Part shown: one piece after another, positions 6,673 to 16,250 of the stretch | Layout of the letters: the number at the start of each line of letters is the position of its first letter | Position numbering within the stretch: the first letter of the stretch is position 1 | Source of the DNA: Rubrivirga marina | Lineage (GTDB): Bacteria; Bacteroidota; Rhodothermia; Rhodothermales; Rubricoccaceae | Direction: 5' to 3' | Assembly: GCF_002283365.1 (NCBI RefSeq) | Contig: NZ_MQWD01000001.1 | Location: forward strand, 3,885,985 to 3,949,984 | DNA length: 64,000 nucleotides | Notes under the pieces: model-generated | The model's input: the letters and a program-made list of their open reading frames with translations, nothing else | Database searches by the model: none | Told to the model about the DNA's origin: nothing | Position numbers and translations under genes: made by a program

Positions 6673-9393
6673 ATGCCGAGGACCACCGCTGAGCGGACAC
6701 GCCACCGTCTGACCCGGCGCTACGCGGTTGCCGTGGTCTCGATCGCGGTCGCCGCCATCGCCGCGCACTCGCTGATCGGGGTAGCGCTGCTCCAACGGAC
6801 GCGGGACGCACACGTCGTGAACCTCGCCGGACGCCAGCGGATGCTGAGCCAGAGGATCGCCAAAGAGGCCGTCCTCCTGAGCACGGGCCGAACCGGCGCC
6901 TCGGCGGCGACCCTTCGAGCTCTCGCGGACGAGTGGGCGGGGACGCACCGCGGTCTCCTCGACGGAGACGCGAGCCGCGGGCTCCCCGGCCTCGACGCTC
7001 CCTCCATCCGTCCCGCACTCGACGCCCTCTCCGACGAGATCGCGCGCGTCCAAAGGGCGGTGGAGGGGCTCACCACGTCGGCGGCGACGGGGGACTCCGC
7101 ACAGACCGAGCGCCACCTCGGCGAGATCCTCGAGGCCGAGCGATCGTTCCTTCCGCGAATGGACCGCGTCGTGTTCTCACTCGACGACGCCTCCGTGCGG
7201 ACGAGCCGTCGGCTCCAGTGGGTCGTGCTCAGCCTCCTCGTATTCATCCTGGCGCTCCTCGCCGCGGTCGCCCGGTACATTTTCCGCCCCTCGATCCGCG
7301 ACGTCGTCCGGGCCCTCGATCGGGTGGGGGAGCAGGCACGGCTCCTCCGGACCGTGATCGACGCGATCCCTGACCACATCTACGTCAAGGACGTGGAGGG
7401 GCGAGCCACGCTCCGGAACGTCGCCAGCGCACGGGCCCTCGGCTTCGACGACCCCAAGCTCGCCGTGGGGCACACCGACTCCGAATCCGGATCGGCGCTG
7501 GGCACCGCGGCCCTCCGCGACGACCTGGAGGTGATCCGCACCGGCGTGCCCCTGTTGGACAAGGAGGAGCGCGGTGAGAAGGGAGAGTGGTTCGTGACGA
7601 CCAAGATGCCACTCCGCGACGACGCCGGCGACGTCGTCGGACTGGTCGGCGTGACCCGGAACGTGACGGCCATCCGTGAGGCCGCCGCGATGTTCGAGGG
7701 GCTCGTGGAGCACTCCGTCGCCGGGACGGCCATCATCCAAGACGGCCACATGGCCTACGTCAACCCCCGCATGGCCGAGATCTTCGGGTACACGGTCGAG
7801 GAGATGACGGGCCTCCCCGCCCTCTCGATCGTCCACGAGGACGACCAGGATCTGGTGCGCGAGAACCTCCGCCGCCGGATCGAGGGCGAGGCCACCGCGA
7901 TCAGCTACAACGCTCGGGGCCGCACGAAGACGGGCCGGACGATCCACGTCGAGTTGGCGGGGGTCGGCGGGGAGCACGAGGGGCGCCCCGCCGTGATCGG
8001 CACGGCCATGGACGTCACCGAGCGGGAGGAGGTCGAGCAGACGCTCTACCACCAGGCCCACCACGACCCGCTCACCGGCCTGCCCAACCGTGCGCTCTTC
8101 CAGGTGCGACTGGACGTCGCCGTCGAACGGGGGGACCGCGTGAACGACGAGGCCGGCTACGCCGTGCTGTTCATCGACCTCGACCGGTTCAAGGTGGTCA
8201 ACGACACGCTGGGCCACTCGGCGGGCGACCGACTGTTGCAGAAGGTCGGCGAACGGATCGAGAGGGTGGTCCGTCCCCGTGACACGGTCGCGCGCTTCGG
8301 AGGCGACGAGTTCGCCGTTCTCCTCGACAAGGTCGCGGGGCCCGAGCACGCCGAGCGCGTAGCGGCCCGGGTCAAGGACGCCCTCTCCTCCCCCATCCGT
8401 GTCGATGGGAATGACCTCTCCGTCGGGGCCTCCGTCGGGATCGTCATGGCACGGGCGGATCACTGCGACGCCGACGCGGTGCTTCGCGAGGCCGACCTCG
8501 CGATGTACGAGGCGAAGCGCGCCGGCCGCGGCCGCTCCGCGACCTACGACATCGTCGCCCATGGGGCGATGTCCCGGCGGCTTCGCCTCGAAATAGACCT
8601 CCCGCAAGCCGTCGAACGGGACGAGCTCCGCCTGGCCTATCAGCCCATCGTCGATCTCACCGACGGAGCCCTCGTGGGGTTTGAGGCGCTCGTCCGATGG
8701 GAACACCCGGAGCACGGCCTGCTCTATCCCGACGCGTTCATCGGCGCGGCGGAGGACAGCGGGCAGGTCGCCGCCGTCGACCGGTGGGTCCTGCGCGAGG
8801 CGTCCCGACAGATGGCTGCGTGGCGGGAGGGCCTCGCCGACGACGCGGTCCTGATGCTCAACGTGAACTGCACTGGCCGGGACCTCCTCGAGTCCGACTA
8901 CACCGACGCCGTCCGGCGGATCCGCGACGAGGGCGGCGACCCCGACCACCTCTTCCTCGAGATCACCGAGTCCGTCCTGGTCGAGGACCCCGACGCCGTG
9001 ACGGCCGAGCTGAGAAGCCTCCAGAACGTCGGCGTCCGGTTCTGCATCGACGACTTCGGGACCGGGTACTCCTCGCTGGCGAGCCTCCACAGCCTCCCGG
9101 TGGACCGGGTCAAGGTCGACCGCTCCTTCGTCGCGGAGATGGCCGAGCGGACGGAGAGCGCGGCGCTGGTGCGCACGATCATCCGGCTCGGCCAGATCCT
9201 TGGCAAGTCGATCGTCGCCGAGGGGATCGAGACCGTCGCGCACCTGGAGGCGCTCTGCGGGATGGGCTGCGCCTACGGCCAGGGGTACCTCTTCAGCCGG
9301 CCCCTCTGGCCGGACCAAGTGAGCGAGTTGCTCGCCTCGGAGCGGCCTCCGTGGGCGACCTATTGGGCGGACGCCGACGTGATGGCCGTGTAG
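6673..9393 (+). CDS. PilJ-type sensor, PAS, GGDEF and EAL domain protein (cyclic di-GMP turnover)
   Basis: 906 residues. A first membrane helix (about 17-40) is followed by a type IV pili/NarX-like sensor region with NLAGRQRMLSQRIAKE (about 50-65), a second membrane helix near 185-205 and two PAS domains. A GGDEF cyclase domain (GGDEF at 543-547) comes next, then an EAL phosphodiesterase domain (EAL at 671-673, DDFGTGYSSL later). Both active-site motifs are intact. An RxxD inhibitory site (RPRD) sits five residues before GGDEF, as in product-inhibited cyclases. It probably senses a periplasmic signal and makes or degrades c-di-GMP; which activity dominates cannot be read. ATG at 6673 follows a C-rich tract. 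Confidence 0.93.
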   Translation: MPRTTAERTRHRLTRRYAVAVVSIAVAAIAAHSLIGVALLQRTRDAHVVNLAGRQRMLSQRIAKEAVLLSTGRTGASAATLRALADEWAGTHRGLLDGDASRGLPGLDAPSIRPALDALSDEIARVQRAVEGLTTSAATGDSAQTERHLGEILEAERSFLPRMDRVVFSLDDASVRTSRRLQWVVLSLLVFILALLAAVARYIFRPSIRDVVRALDRVGEQARLLRTVIDAIPDHIYVKDVEGRATLRNVASARALGFDDPKLAVGHTDSESGSALGTAALRDDLEVIRTGVPLLDKEERGEKGEWFVTTKMPLRDDAGDVVGLVGVTRNVTAIREAAAMFEGLVEHSVAGTAIIQDGHMAYVNPRMAEIFGYTVEEMTGLPALSIVHEDDQDLVRENLRRRIEGEATAISYNARGRTKTGRTIHVELAGVGGEHEGRPAVIGTAMDVTEREEVEQTLYHQAHHDPLTGLPNRALFQVRLDVAVERGDRVNDEAGYAVLFIDLDRFKVVNDTLGHSAGDRLLQKVGERIERVVRPRDTVARFGGDEFAVLLDKVAGPEHAERVAARVKDALSSPIRVDGNDLSVGASVGIVMARADHCDADAVLREADLAMYEAKRAGRGRSATYDIVAHGAMSRRLRLEIDLPQAVERDELRLAYQPIVDLTDGALVGFEALVRWEHPEHGLLYPDAFIGAAEDSGQVAAVDRWVLREASRQMAAWREGLADDAVLMLNVNCTGRDLLESDYTDAVRRIRDEGGDPDHLFLEITESVLVEDPDAVTAELRSLQNVGVRFCIDDFGTGYSSLASLHSLPVDRVKVDRSFVAEMAERTESAALVRTIIRLGQILGKSIVAEGIETVAHLEALCGMGCAYGQGYLFSRPLWPDQVSELLASERPPWATYWADADVMAV

Positions 9394-9724
9394 GGGACCC
9401 GCACGGAGCCTCTCCGTTGTCTCAGGCGTGACCGCCCTCGGCCCAGGCGTTTCCGGGCCGGGCGTCCGTGAAGCGAGGGCGTTGCGCCGTGGCAGCCTGC
9501 CTCGCGGGGACGGGGGCACGACGCCGCCTGGGAGGGTCGTCGGGGGATCGCATGGAGGCTCCGCCCGCGGAGTCTCTCCCTCCCGAGGCCGATCTCGTAA
9601 CCCCCCGAGACTCAATCCACCGGAGCAAGGGGACCCCCCCACGCCCCACTCGTTCCAATTGGAGTGGGTATCCGGGTCGGCACAGTACTTGATTTGGGAC
9701 GTCCCTCACTCACCCCGTCCCCCC
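9394..9724. other. Intergenic region before the pilin-like gene
   Basis: 331 bases with no convincing gene. An inverted repeat CCCACTC (9645-9651) / GAGTGGG (9662-9668) surrounds CCAATTGG and could be an operator. TTGATTTG at 9689-9696 is close to the TAnnTTTG promoter box and lies about 30 bases before the next start. Nothing else stands out. Confidence 0.5.
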
Positions 9725-10246
9725 ATGGGCCAGCAGCAGCTTCTCCTCCTCGTCCTCGGCGTCGTCATCGTCGGGCTCGCCGTCGTCGTCGGCATCCAGA
9801 GCTTCAACGAGAACCAGCGGAAGTCCGAAGTCGACACCTACACCGCACAGGGCGTCGCCCTGGCCGGCGACATCATCGCCTACTACATGAAGCCCGAGGC
9901 GACCGGCGGTGGCGGCCAGGACGCGGCCAATCTCGCCACGCTGACGATCGACGAGCTCGGCTACAGGCGGGATGTCTACGACACGTGGCAGGGCTACAAC
10001 CGCACGGGCATCCTCTCGGACGGCGTGGTCCGCTACGTCGCGCCCGACGCGACGGCCCCCCTGCTCCACATCCACAAGTATCCGTCGACGAACGGCGACA
10101 CGCGTGTCGAAGTGTACGTATTTGGCCCGTCTGAGGACTGCATCGTCGCCCGGAACGACAGGCTGAACGTGAGCGCCACGTGGTCGGACGGGGGGAGCGA
10201 CGGGACGCCACCCGCCAACCCGAACCCGGGCGTCTGCTCCTGGTAG
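9725..10246 (+). CDS. Small pilin-like single-pass membrane protein
   Basis: 173 residues. The N-terminus MGQQQLLLLVLGVVIVGLAVVVGI is one long hydrophobic helix with almost no preceding charge, and a mostly polar domain follows (helix SFNENQRKSEVDTYTAQ, then strands). This layout is that of type IV pilin-like proteins: a hydrophobic stalk helix continuing into an amphipathic helix and a C-terminal sheet. The classic prepilin cleavage site (K/R-G-F-x4-E) is not obvious. Two Cys residues near EDCIV and PGVCSW may form a C-terminal disulfide loop, as in pilins. Function is inferred only from shape. Confidence 0.5.
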   Translation: MGQQQLLLLVLGVVIVGLAVVVGIQSFNENQRKSEVDTYTAQGVALAGDIIAYYMKPEATGGGGQDAANLATLTIDELGYRRDVYDTWQGYNRTGILSDGVVRYVAPDATAPLLHIHKYPSTNGDTRVEVYVFGPSEDCIVARNDRLNVSATWSDGGSDGTPPANPNPGVCSW

Positions 10247-10266
10247 CGGACGCGACCGACCGACTC

Positions 10267-10304
10267 CCCTGCCCGCCTCGGTGACGCCGCCGAGGCGGGC
10301 AGGG
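10267..10304. repeat. Perfect palindromic element between convergent genes
   Basis: Arms 10267-10281 (CCCTGCCCGCCTCGG) and 10290-10304 pair perfectly over 15 bases around an eight-base loop. It fills the gap between the pilin-like gene and the convergent DUF2254 gene and ends one base from the stop of the latter. It could act as a terminator in both directions. Confidence 0.8.
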
Positions 10305-11717
10305 TCAGGCCGTGCCTCCGATCCAGTCGGTCCGCGCGGTCATGGCCTCGAAACCGACCCGACCCGAGAGGAGCCGCGTGACCTCGGTGTGGCGCTGGCG
10401 GACCGACAGCCGGTCGGCCTCCAGCGCGAGGGTGGCGTCGGCGCCGTCGAGGATCGCGTCGGCCTCGTGGCGCAGCGCGACCCGCTGACGCTCGTCCGCC
10501 ACGCGACCGGCGACCTCGCCGATCGTCTTGAGCGCGTGGAGCGCGGCGTTCCGGTCGGACGCGAGGTACGGCCGGAGCTGCCCGAAGACGCCCCCGACGA
10601 ACTGCTCGAACGTCGTCGGGTGCGCGACGACGCGGAGGGCGCCGTCGTCGTCGTAGCGCTCGGGGCGGGGGAAGTCGCGGCCGGCGAGGTCCTTGAGCGC
10701 GGCGCCGAGCCAGTCGAGGCAGGCGATGGCCGTGAACGGGTCGTTCACGCCCGGCGAGAGCGCCCGCGCCGCGATCTCGACCAGCTCATCGATCAGGAAG
10801 CGGACGTCCTGACGGGCCGTCCGCTTGGCGCCCCAGGCGAACGCCGTCCGGATGGCGTCGCGGGTCTCATCCGTGACGTGATCGGGCGGCCAGGCGAGGA
10901 CGAGCGTGTCGCCGTCCGCCACGAAGTCGCCCGGCCGGTGCCGGATGCGGAGCAGGAGGTCGTGCTCGCACGCCAGCCGGAGGACCGCGTCGGCGTCGAT
11001 GCCCGACACGTAGCCGGCGCCGTCGGCCGCCACGCGCTGGGCGTCGTCGTAGAACCCGTCCGGGAGGGGCGACTCGGGGTCCTCCCCGTCCGCCTCGCGC
11101 GTCGCGTTCCCCTCCCCGATCCGCTCCGGAAACAGCGTGTCGACCTTGCCGAGGAGGTCGCGCCCGACGCCCGCGACGAGGTTCGAGACGTGGATGCTCT
11201 CCGGGACGTGGTGGATGAAGTAGATCAGCACGCCGACGGACGCCACCGCCAGCGCCAGCCCGACGAGGATGGCGACGTGCGGAACGAACTCGCCTACGGC
11301 CCCCTCCCCTTCCGCCGCCGTGCGGATCGTGCGGAGCACGAGGAGGCAGTAGAGGAACGTCGCGATAAAGGTGCCGAGCGTGACCTGGTTGCCCCGGTCG
11401 TCCATGAAGTTGGCCAGGAGCCGCGGGCCGTACTGGCCGCTCGCGTAGACCACGCTCGCGATCGTGATCGAGAACGTCACGCCGGCCACGCCGATCATCG
11501 ATCCGGCGATCGTCGAGAGGACCGCCCGTGCGCCCTCGGGCCGGTTCCCGTACAGGAACGGGACCTCGCGGATCCACTCGGCCCCGACCCGCCCGTCGAA
11601 GCTGATCAGCGCGACCGACAGCACGGCCGCGCCGATCGTCATGAGCGACGGGATGAACCAGTAGCTGGCGCGGACAGCCTCCCAGGTAGCGGCGGCGCGG
11701 GCGTGGATCGGGGGCAC
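10305..11717 (-). CDS. DUF2254 family membrane protein
   Basis: 470 residues from a GTG at 11717, chosen because a CCTCCCCCTCC tract lies just upstream; a TTG at 11744 is possible. Four or more membrane helices occupy the first half (WFIPSLMTIGAAVLSVALI, TIAGSMIGVAGVTFSITIASVV, LGTFIATFLYCLLVL, VAILVGLALAVASVGVLIYFIHHV). The phrase FSITIASVVYASGQYGPRLLANFMDD is highly typical of DUF2254. A soluble half follows with the family block LSPGVNDPFTAIACLDWL. These inner-membrane proteins have no established function. Confidence 0.85.
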   Translation of the reverse strand: MPPIHARAAATWEAVRASYWFIPSLMTIGAAVLSVALISFDGRVGAEWIREVPFLYGNRPEGARAVLSTIAGSMIGVAGVTFSITIASVVYASGQYGPRLLANFMDDRGNQVTLGTFIATFLYCLLVLRTIRTAAEGEGAVGEFVPHVAILVGLALAVASVGVLIYFIHHVPESIHVSNLVAGVGRDLLGKVDTLFPERIGEGNATREADGEDPESPLPDGFYDDAQRVAADGAGYVSGIDADAVLRLACEHDLLLRIRHRPGDFVADGDTLVLAWPPDHVTDETRDAIRTAFAWGAKRTARQDVRFLIDELVEIAARALSPGVNDPFTAIACLDWLGAALKDLAGRDFPRPERYDDDGALRVVAHPTTFEQFVGGVFGQLRPYLASDRNAALHALKTIGEVAGRVADERQRVALRHEADAILDGADATLALEADRLSVRQRHTEVTRLLSGRVGFEAMTARTDWIGGTA

Positions 11718-11797
11718 GGAACGGAGGGGGAGGTCCGGGCCCAACGCCTCTCCCCCGTCCCGGCTCCGCGACCCTCGTTCGTGGGGAACGCCCGGAC

Positions 11798-12481
11798 CTA
11801 GCGCCGGTGCGTCTTGCGGGCTCGGCGGAGGGCGCTCGGCTCGCCCGGCGACACGAACGGACTATCGATCACGACGAACCGGTAGTCGAGGTCGATCCCG
11901 CGCGAGATGCCGATCCGACTCGTGGTCTCGACGCGAGCGTCAGGGACGGCCTCCCCTTCTGCGAAGAACAGCGGCGGCGAGGTGAGGTCGGTCCCGTGGA
12001 GCCGGCTCTCGGTCGCCTCCGGCGGCTCGTTGATGCCGAACGCCTGCGTCAGCTTGCCCGGCCCGTTCGTCAGGTCCCGCCGCCGGCGCACCGAGGCGGG
12101 GCGGTTGGCGGTCATGGCCGCCTCGCCCTCGACCGGCTCGACGGCCCGGATCAGCACGGCGCCGGCCTCGCCCTCGGGCTCGGTCACGACGTTCAAGAGC
12201 CAGTGCGTGTAGTAGATCTTGTAGACGTACGCCGTGCCCGGCGCCGCGAACAGATCCGCCGCGCGACCGACGGGCTGGACGCGGCCGTCGTCGCCGAACG
12301 TGGCCTTCCACCCGTGCATCGCGGGGTCGTCGGCTCGGTAGCCCTCGGTCTCGACGATCCGCCCGACCAACCGGCCGTCGTCTGGCGACTCGTAGACGAG
12401 GAGCGCACCGAGGAGGTCGCGGGCGACCTGGAGCGTCGGGCGGGCGAAGAACGAGAGTGGGAGCGGCGACACGCGTAACAC
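11798..12481 (-). CDS. DNA-3-methyladenine glycosylase (AAG/Mpg type)
   Basis: 227 residues. It removes alkylated purines from DNA and starts base-excision repair. Family blocks are present: ARDLLGALLV near the start, IVETEGYRADDPAMHG with the catalytic Glu, GTAYVYKIYYTHWLLNVV, AVLIRAVEP, and NGPGKLTQAFGI. No ATG is near; GTG at 12481 is chosen because CCGCCCCC directly precedes it, and a second GTG at 12472 is the alternative. The reading frame stays open far upstream, across the neighbouring divergent gene, but that part is not conserved in character. The gene stands alone. Confidence 0.9.
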   Translation of the reverse strand: MLRVSPLPLSFFARPTLQVARDLLGALLVYESPDDGRLVGRIVETEGYRADDPAMHGWKATFGDDGRVQPVGRAADLFAAPGTAYVYKIYYTHWLLNVVTEPEGEAGAVLIRAVEPVEGEAAMTANRPASVRRRRDLTNGPGKLTQAFGINEPPEATESRLHGTDLTSPPLFFAEGEAVPDARVETTSRIGISRGIDLDYRFVVIDSPFVSPGEPSALRRARKTHRR

Positions 12482-12526
12482 GGGGGCGGTCCATTCGTAC
12501 GGGCGTCCTCGCTCCCGTGTGCCGCC

Positions 12527-12748
12527 ATGCCCCGCCGCCGTCTCCAGCGCATCGCTCTTTCCGTCCTGTTCATTCTGTTCGCGACCGTCGCGCTCCGACA
12601 GCTCCGGGGCCTCTTCCAGCACGACCATCACCGGGAGCACCGGATCGAGCACGTCCACCGGCACCACGACCGGACGGACCGACACCACCGCCACCATCAC
12701 GACGTGCACGTTGAGGTGGACGAGGACGTCGTCGTCGAGATCCGGTAG
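12527..12748 (+). CDS. Histidine-rich single-pass membrane mini-protein
   Basis: 73 residues. A basic start (MPRRRLQR) is followed by one hydrophobic helix (IALSVLFILFATVAL), then a tail with 14 His residues and many Arg and Asp, and an acidic end. The start has a C/T-rich leader, which supports a real gene. The first 30 residues resemble those of the DUF4097 protein encoded just downstream ([21 protein letters not shown]), so the two may share an origin or work together. A metal-binding role is a guess from the His content. A hairpin at 12843-12860 and a T-run near 12880 separate the two genes. Confidence 0.5.
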   Translation: MPRRRLQRIALSVLFILFATVALRQLRGLFQHDHHREHRIEHVHRHHDRTDRHHRHHHDVHVEVDEDVVVEIR

Positions 12749-12842
12749 CCCACCCCGCCTCGAGGCGTCGACGGACGAGAGCGGAGGGAGGCCACGCCGT
12801 CGCGGGAATGTGGCTCCGTCCGGGGAGGACGGGAGATGTGCG

Positions 12843-12860
12843 CGGAGTCGTCCGACTCCG
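12843..12860 (+). terminator. Hairpin upstream of a T-run, possible terminator
   Basis: CGGAGTCG and CGACTCCG pair perfectly around TC. A run of seven T residues lies about 20 bases farther on, which is too far for a standard terminator, so the call is weak. Confidence 0.35.
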
Positions 12861-12898
12861 TCGTGCGGCCGAAGTGCGGTTTTTTTAGCACGTCCCTG

Positions 12899-12905
12899 TA
12901 ACTTC
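12899..12905 (+). promoter_or_regulatory. Possible -7 box for the DUF4097 gene
   Basis: TAACTTC follows the T-run and sits 51 bases before the start codon. It resembles the TAnnTT boxes in front of other genes in this window. Confidence 0.35.
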
Positions 12906-12955
12906 AGCCCGGCGCCCTCCGTCGGACGGGCGCACCCTGTCTCCCCTCCCCGCCC

Positions 12956-13960
12956 ATGTCCCGTCCCCGCGCCCAGCGAGCCCTCCTGACTCTTTTCGGG
13001 CTCCTCCTCGTCGCCGTCGCGGCCACATCCATCCGGCCCGCCGTCCGCAGCTCGGGCCCCATCGAGCACCGCGTCGCGCACGTCGACGAGCGGAAGGTCG
13101 AGGTCGCCGTCCGGTCCGTCTCATCGCGCGACGTCCTCTTCGACGAGTCCTTCCGCGTCCGCGAGGGTGGCGAGCTGACGGTCGACCTGGGGAGCGAGAG
13201 CGTGACCGTCCGGACCGTCCGCGGCGACCGGGCGCGCGTCATCGTCGAGGGCGACGGCCGCGACGCCGAGGTGGAGTTCGAGCGCCGCCGGTTCTCGGCC
13301 CGCGCCGACGGCGCCGACCTCGTCGTCCGGACCGACCCGCCCCGCCGGCGCTGGTCGATGACCCGGACCGACGCCCGGTTCCGGGTCACGGTCGAGATCC
13401 CACGCCGGTACTCGGCCGACATCGACCTCGGCTCCGGCAGCGTCGACGTGGCGTCCCTCATGGGCGACCTCCGCGTCGACGTCGGGAGCGGCTCGGTCCG
13501 CGTCGAGGACGTCGAGGGCGACGAGATCTCCCTCGACACGGGGTCCGGCAGCGTCCGCGCCCAGACGCTCCGCGGCGATGTCCGCATCGACACCGGCTCC
13601 GGGAGCGTCTCCGTCGACCGCGTTTACGGCCCCCTCTCCGTCGACACGGGCTCCGGCAGCGTCTCCGTCGGTGAGGTCGACGGCGAGACCCACATCGACA
13701 CGGGCTCGGGCGGCGTCTCGATGACGCTCCGGTCGGCCGCGGCGTCGCGCGTCAGCACCGGCAGCGGCTCGGTCGAGCTCCGCCTCCCGCGCGGCGCCGG
13801 CTTCGACGTCGACCTCGACGGCGGCTCGGTCCGCATCGACGAGGCCCTCGGGTTCTCGGGCCACCGCGAGCGCGACGAGGCCCGCGGCCGGCTCGGGCGC
13901 GGCGGCCCGATGCTCTCCGTCGGCACCGGCAGCGGGACGATCCGCCTTGTGACCGGCTAG
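12956..13960 (+). CDS. DUF4097-type beta-strand repeat protein, membrane-anchored
   Basis: 334 residues. One N-terminal hydrophobic helix (about 8-24) anchors or exports the protein. The rest is built of strand repeats of about 20 residues, each with a GSGSV turn ([33 protein letters not shown] and so on), the hallmark of the DUF4097/adhesin-like family predicted to form a right-handed beta-solenoid. The family is often encoded beside envelope stress or anti-sigma systems, but none is adjacent here. Its stop overlaps the convergent DUF255 gene stop by four bases (CTAG). Confidence 0.8.
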   Translation: MSRPRAQRALLTLFGLLLVAVAATSIRPAVRSSGPIEHRVAHVDERKVEVAVRSVSSRDVLFDESFRVREGGELTVDLGSESVTVRTVRGDRARVIVEGDGRDAEVEFERRRFSARADGADLVVRTDPPRRRWSMTRTDARFRVTVEIPRRYSADIDLGSGSVDVASLMGDLRVDVGSGSVRVEDVEGDEISLDTGSGSVRAQTLRGDVRIDTGSGSVSVDRVYGPLSVDTGSGSVSVGEVDGETHIDTGSGGVSMTLRSAAASRVSTGSGSVELRLPRGAGFDVDLDGGSVRIDEALGFSGHRERDEARGRLGRGGPMLSVGTGSGTIRLVTG

Positions 13961-16101
13961 GCCCCACGGTCCCCTCTCTCTCCCGCCCCGACGGCGTCCG
14001 CCAGCGACTGGCGGGCGCCCTCGGCGTCCGTGATCGGCGCCTGGCAGACGTGGTTCTCGCAGACGTAGGCCGTCGCGCGGCCGTCGACGGCCGTCTGCGC
14101 TTCCGCGAACGGGACGAGGTCCGTGATCGGCGCCGGCCCCTGGCCGGGCGCGCGGAGGACGAACACGGCGTGCGGCGCGTAGACCTCGCGGACGGCCCTC
14201 AGCATCGCGGCCGTCTCGTGCATGCCCTTCCCGTCGGCGACGACGACCTCCTGCGTCGGCCCCTCGGCGAACAGCGCGGCCGTCAGAAGGTGCGTGAACC
14301 CGTCCGGGTGCTCGCGGACGACGTCGGGCGCCTGGAGCCCGCGGTGAGCCGCGGCCTCGAGCTCGTCCCGACCCGTGAGCCGCGCCAGCCGGAGTCCGTT
14401 GAGGATCGCGACGCTGTTGCCGGCCGGGAGCGCGCCGTCGTCGAGCGCCCGCTGGCGGACGAGGAGGTCGAGTGCGTCGGCCGGAGAGAGGAAGTAGCCG
14501 CCGTCGGGCGCCTCGAAGCGGTCGCGCATCCGGTCGTGGAGGTCGAGCGCGGCGCCGAAGTAGGCGGGGTCGAACGTCGTCTGGTAGAGCTCGATCAGCC
14601 CCCAGACGAAGAAGGCGTAGTCGTCGAGGAGGCCCGGGATGCCGGCCTCGCCGTTCCGCCAGCGGTGGAGGAGGTCGCCGGCGTCCGACCGCATCTCGCG
14701 GAGGACGAACCGGGCCGCCTCGGTGGCGGCGTCGGCGTAGTCGGTCCGCCCGAACGTCCGGGCCGCGACGGCGAGCGCGGCAATCGCAAGGCCGTTCCAG
14801 TCGGCGAGGACCTTGTCGTCGAGGAGCGGCCGGGGGCGCTCGCTGCGGGCGTCGAGGAGTCGGACACGGATGCCGTCGAGCCGCTCGCGGAGGACATCGG
14901 GCTCGAGCTTGAGGCGGTGGGCGGGCGCCGCCAGCGGGTCCGCCGCGCCGAGGCGGCGCTCGTACAGGTGGAGGACGTTGGCGCCGGTCGGCTGGTGGGT
15001 CGCCTCGTCGAGGTAGTTGCCACCCGCGTCGGCGCCCCAGACGTCGGCCGCGAGGCGGGCATCGTCCGGCCCGAGTGAGGCTTCCAGCTCCGCCATCGTC
15101 CAGACGTAGAAGGCGCCCTCCTCGCGCTCGCCGGCGGCATTGAGCGAGTCGGCGTCCTCGGCCGAGGCGAAGGCGCCGCCGGGCTGGCGGAGGTCGCGGA
15201 GGACGTAGCCGAGCGTCGCCTCGGCGGCCTCACGGAGGTCGTCGGCGCCCGTGGCGTGGGCGGTTTCGGTGCAGGCGATGACGTAGAGCGCCTGGTCGTA
15301 GAGCATCTTCTCGAAGTGCGGGAGCAGCCACTCCCGGTCGGTCGAGTAGCGGTGGAGCCCGCCGCCGACCTGGTCGTAGGCGCCGCCGCGGCGGACCGCC
15401 CGGAGCGCGGCGACGGCGACACGGGCGAGCGCGGCGTCGCCGGTGATCGCAGCCCGACGGATAAGAAACAGCGCGTGGTGCGGCGTCGGAAACTTGGGCG
15501 CGGCGCCGAAGCCGCCGTGCTCGGGGTCGGCCCGGCGGAGGAGCGCACGCGTGGCGGCCTCGATCTCGGCCTCGCCGAGCGCGTCGCCCCCTTCGGGCTC
15601 CGCCATCTGCCGCACGATGCCCGCCAGCTCCTGGGCGGACCGGCGGACGCCGTCGGCGTTCTGGCGCCAGTGCTCTGACACATTCTCGGCGAGCTCGCGG
15701 ACGCCGATCCGCCCGCCTCGGCTCTCGCGCGGGAGGTACGTCCCCACCCAGAACGGCTCGCGCGTGTCCGGCGTGAGGAGCGCCGTGAGCGGCCAGCCGC
15801 CGCGGCCCGTCGCGGCGAGCACCGCCGCCATGTAGACGCCGTCGACGTCCGGCCGCTCCTCCCGGTCCACCTTGATGCAGACGAACGCGTCGTTGAGCGC
15901 CCGCGCCGTCTCGGGGTCCTCGAACGACTCGTGCTCCATCACGTGGCACCAGTGGCACGTCGCGTAGCCGATCGACAGGAACACCGGCACGTCGCGGCGG
16001 CGAGCCTCCTCGAAGGCCGCGTCCGACCACGGCCACCAGTCGACGGGGTTGCCAGCGTGCTGGAGGAGGTAGGGGGAGTTGGCGTCGGCGAGCCGGTTCA
16101 T
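13957..16101 (-). CDS. DUF255 thioredoxin-domain protein (YyaL/SSP411-like)
   Basis: 714 residues, close to the usual length. The N-terminal DUF255 domain has the thioredoxin-like fold with a CHWC motif (Cys49, Cys52) in [17 protein letters not shown]. An (alpha/alpha)6-barrel domain related to N-acylglucosamine 2-epimerase follows, with [28 protein letters not shown]. The family occurs from bacteria to mammals (spermatogenesis-associated protein 20) and its reaction is not established. Start confirmed by the conserved N-terminus ([15 protein letters not shown]) and a strong C-rich leader. Confidence 0.93.
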   Translation of the reverse strand: MNRLADANSPYLLQHAGNPVDWWPWSDAAFEEARRRDVPVFLSIGYATCHWCHVMEHESFEDPETARALNDAFVCIKVDREERPDVDGVYMAAVLAATGRGGWPLTALLTPDTREPFWVGTYLPRESRGGRIGVRELAENVSEHWRQNADGVRRSAQELAGIVRQMAEPEGGDALGEAEIEAATRALLRRADPEHGGFGAAPKFPTPHHALFLIRRAAITGDAALARVAVAALRAVRRGGAYDQVGGGLHRYSTDREWLLPHFEKMLYDQALYVIACTETAHATGADDLREAAEATLGYVLRDLRQPGGAFASAEDADSLNAAGEREEGAFYVWTMAELEASLGPDDARLAADVWGADAGGNYLDEATHQPTGANVLHLYERRLGAADPLAAPAHRLKLEPDVLRERLDGIRVRLLDARSERPRPLLDDKVLADWNGLAIAALAVAARTFGRTDYADAATEAARFVLREMRSDAGDLLHRWRNGEAGIPGLLDDYAFFVWGLIELYQTTFDPAYFGAALDLHDRMRDRFEAPDGGYFLSPADALDLLVRQRALDDGALPAGNSVAILNGLRLARLTGRDELEAAAHRGLQAPDVVREHPDGFTHLLTAALFAEGPTQEVVVADGKGMHETAAMLRAVREVYAPHAVFVLRAPGQGPAPITDLVPFAEAQTAVDGRATAYVCENHVCQAPITDAEGARQSLADAVGAGERGDRGA

Positions 16102-16250
16102 GGAGGTGGGGGTGCGGGAGGCGCGTACGAGCGGCGCCGGGCGCGGTGCCCCGTCACGGATCCGGGACGGATGTGCAGACCAAAGTGCATGAGGTGGAGG
16201 CGCTCAGAAAATGAGCGATACGTGCACAGGTCTGACGACACTCTCCATTC

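Noticed and set aside
7177-9642. An 821-codon open frame on the minus strand opposite the GGDEF-EAL gene
   Set aside because: It is a by-product of high third-position GC in the real gene. The translation is Asp/Arg/Gly-rich with no domain, while the plus strand carries intact GGDEF and EAL motifs.
10281-11801. A 506-codon plus-strand frame opposite the DUF2254 gene
   Set aside because: Low-complexity Arg/Asp/Val composition and complete overlap with a well-supported membrane protein gene.
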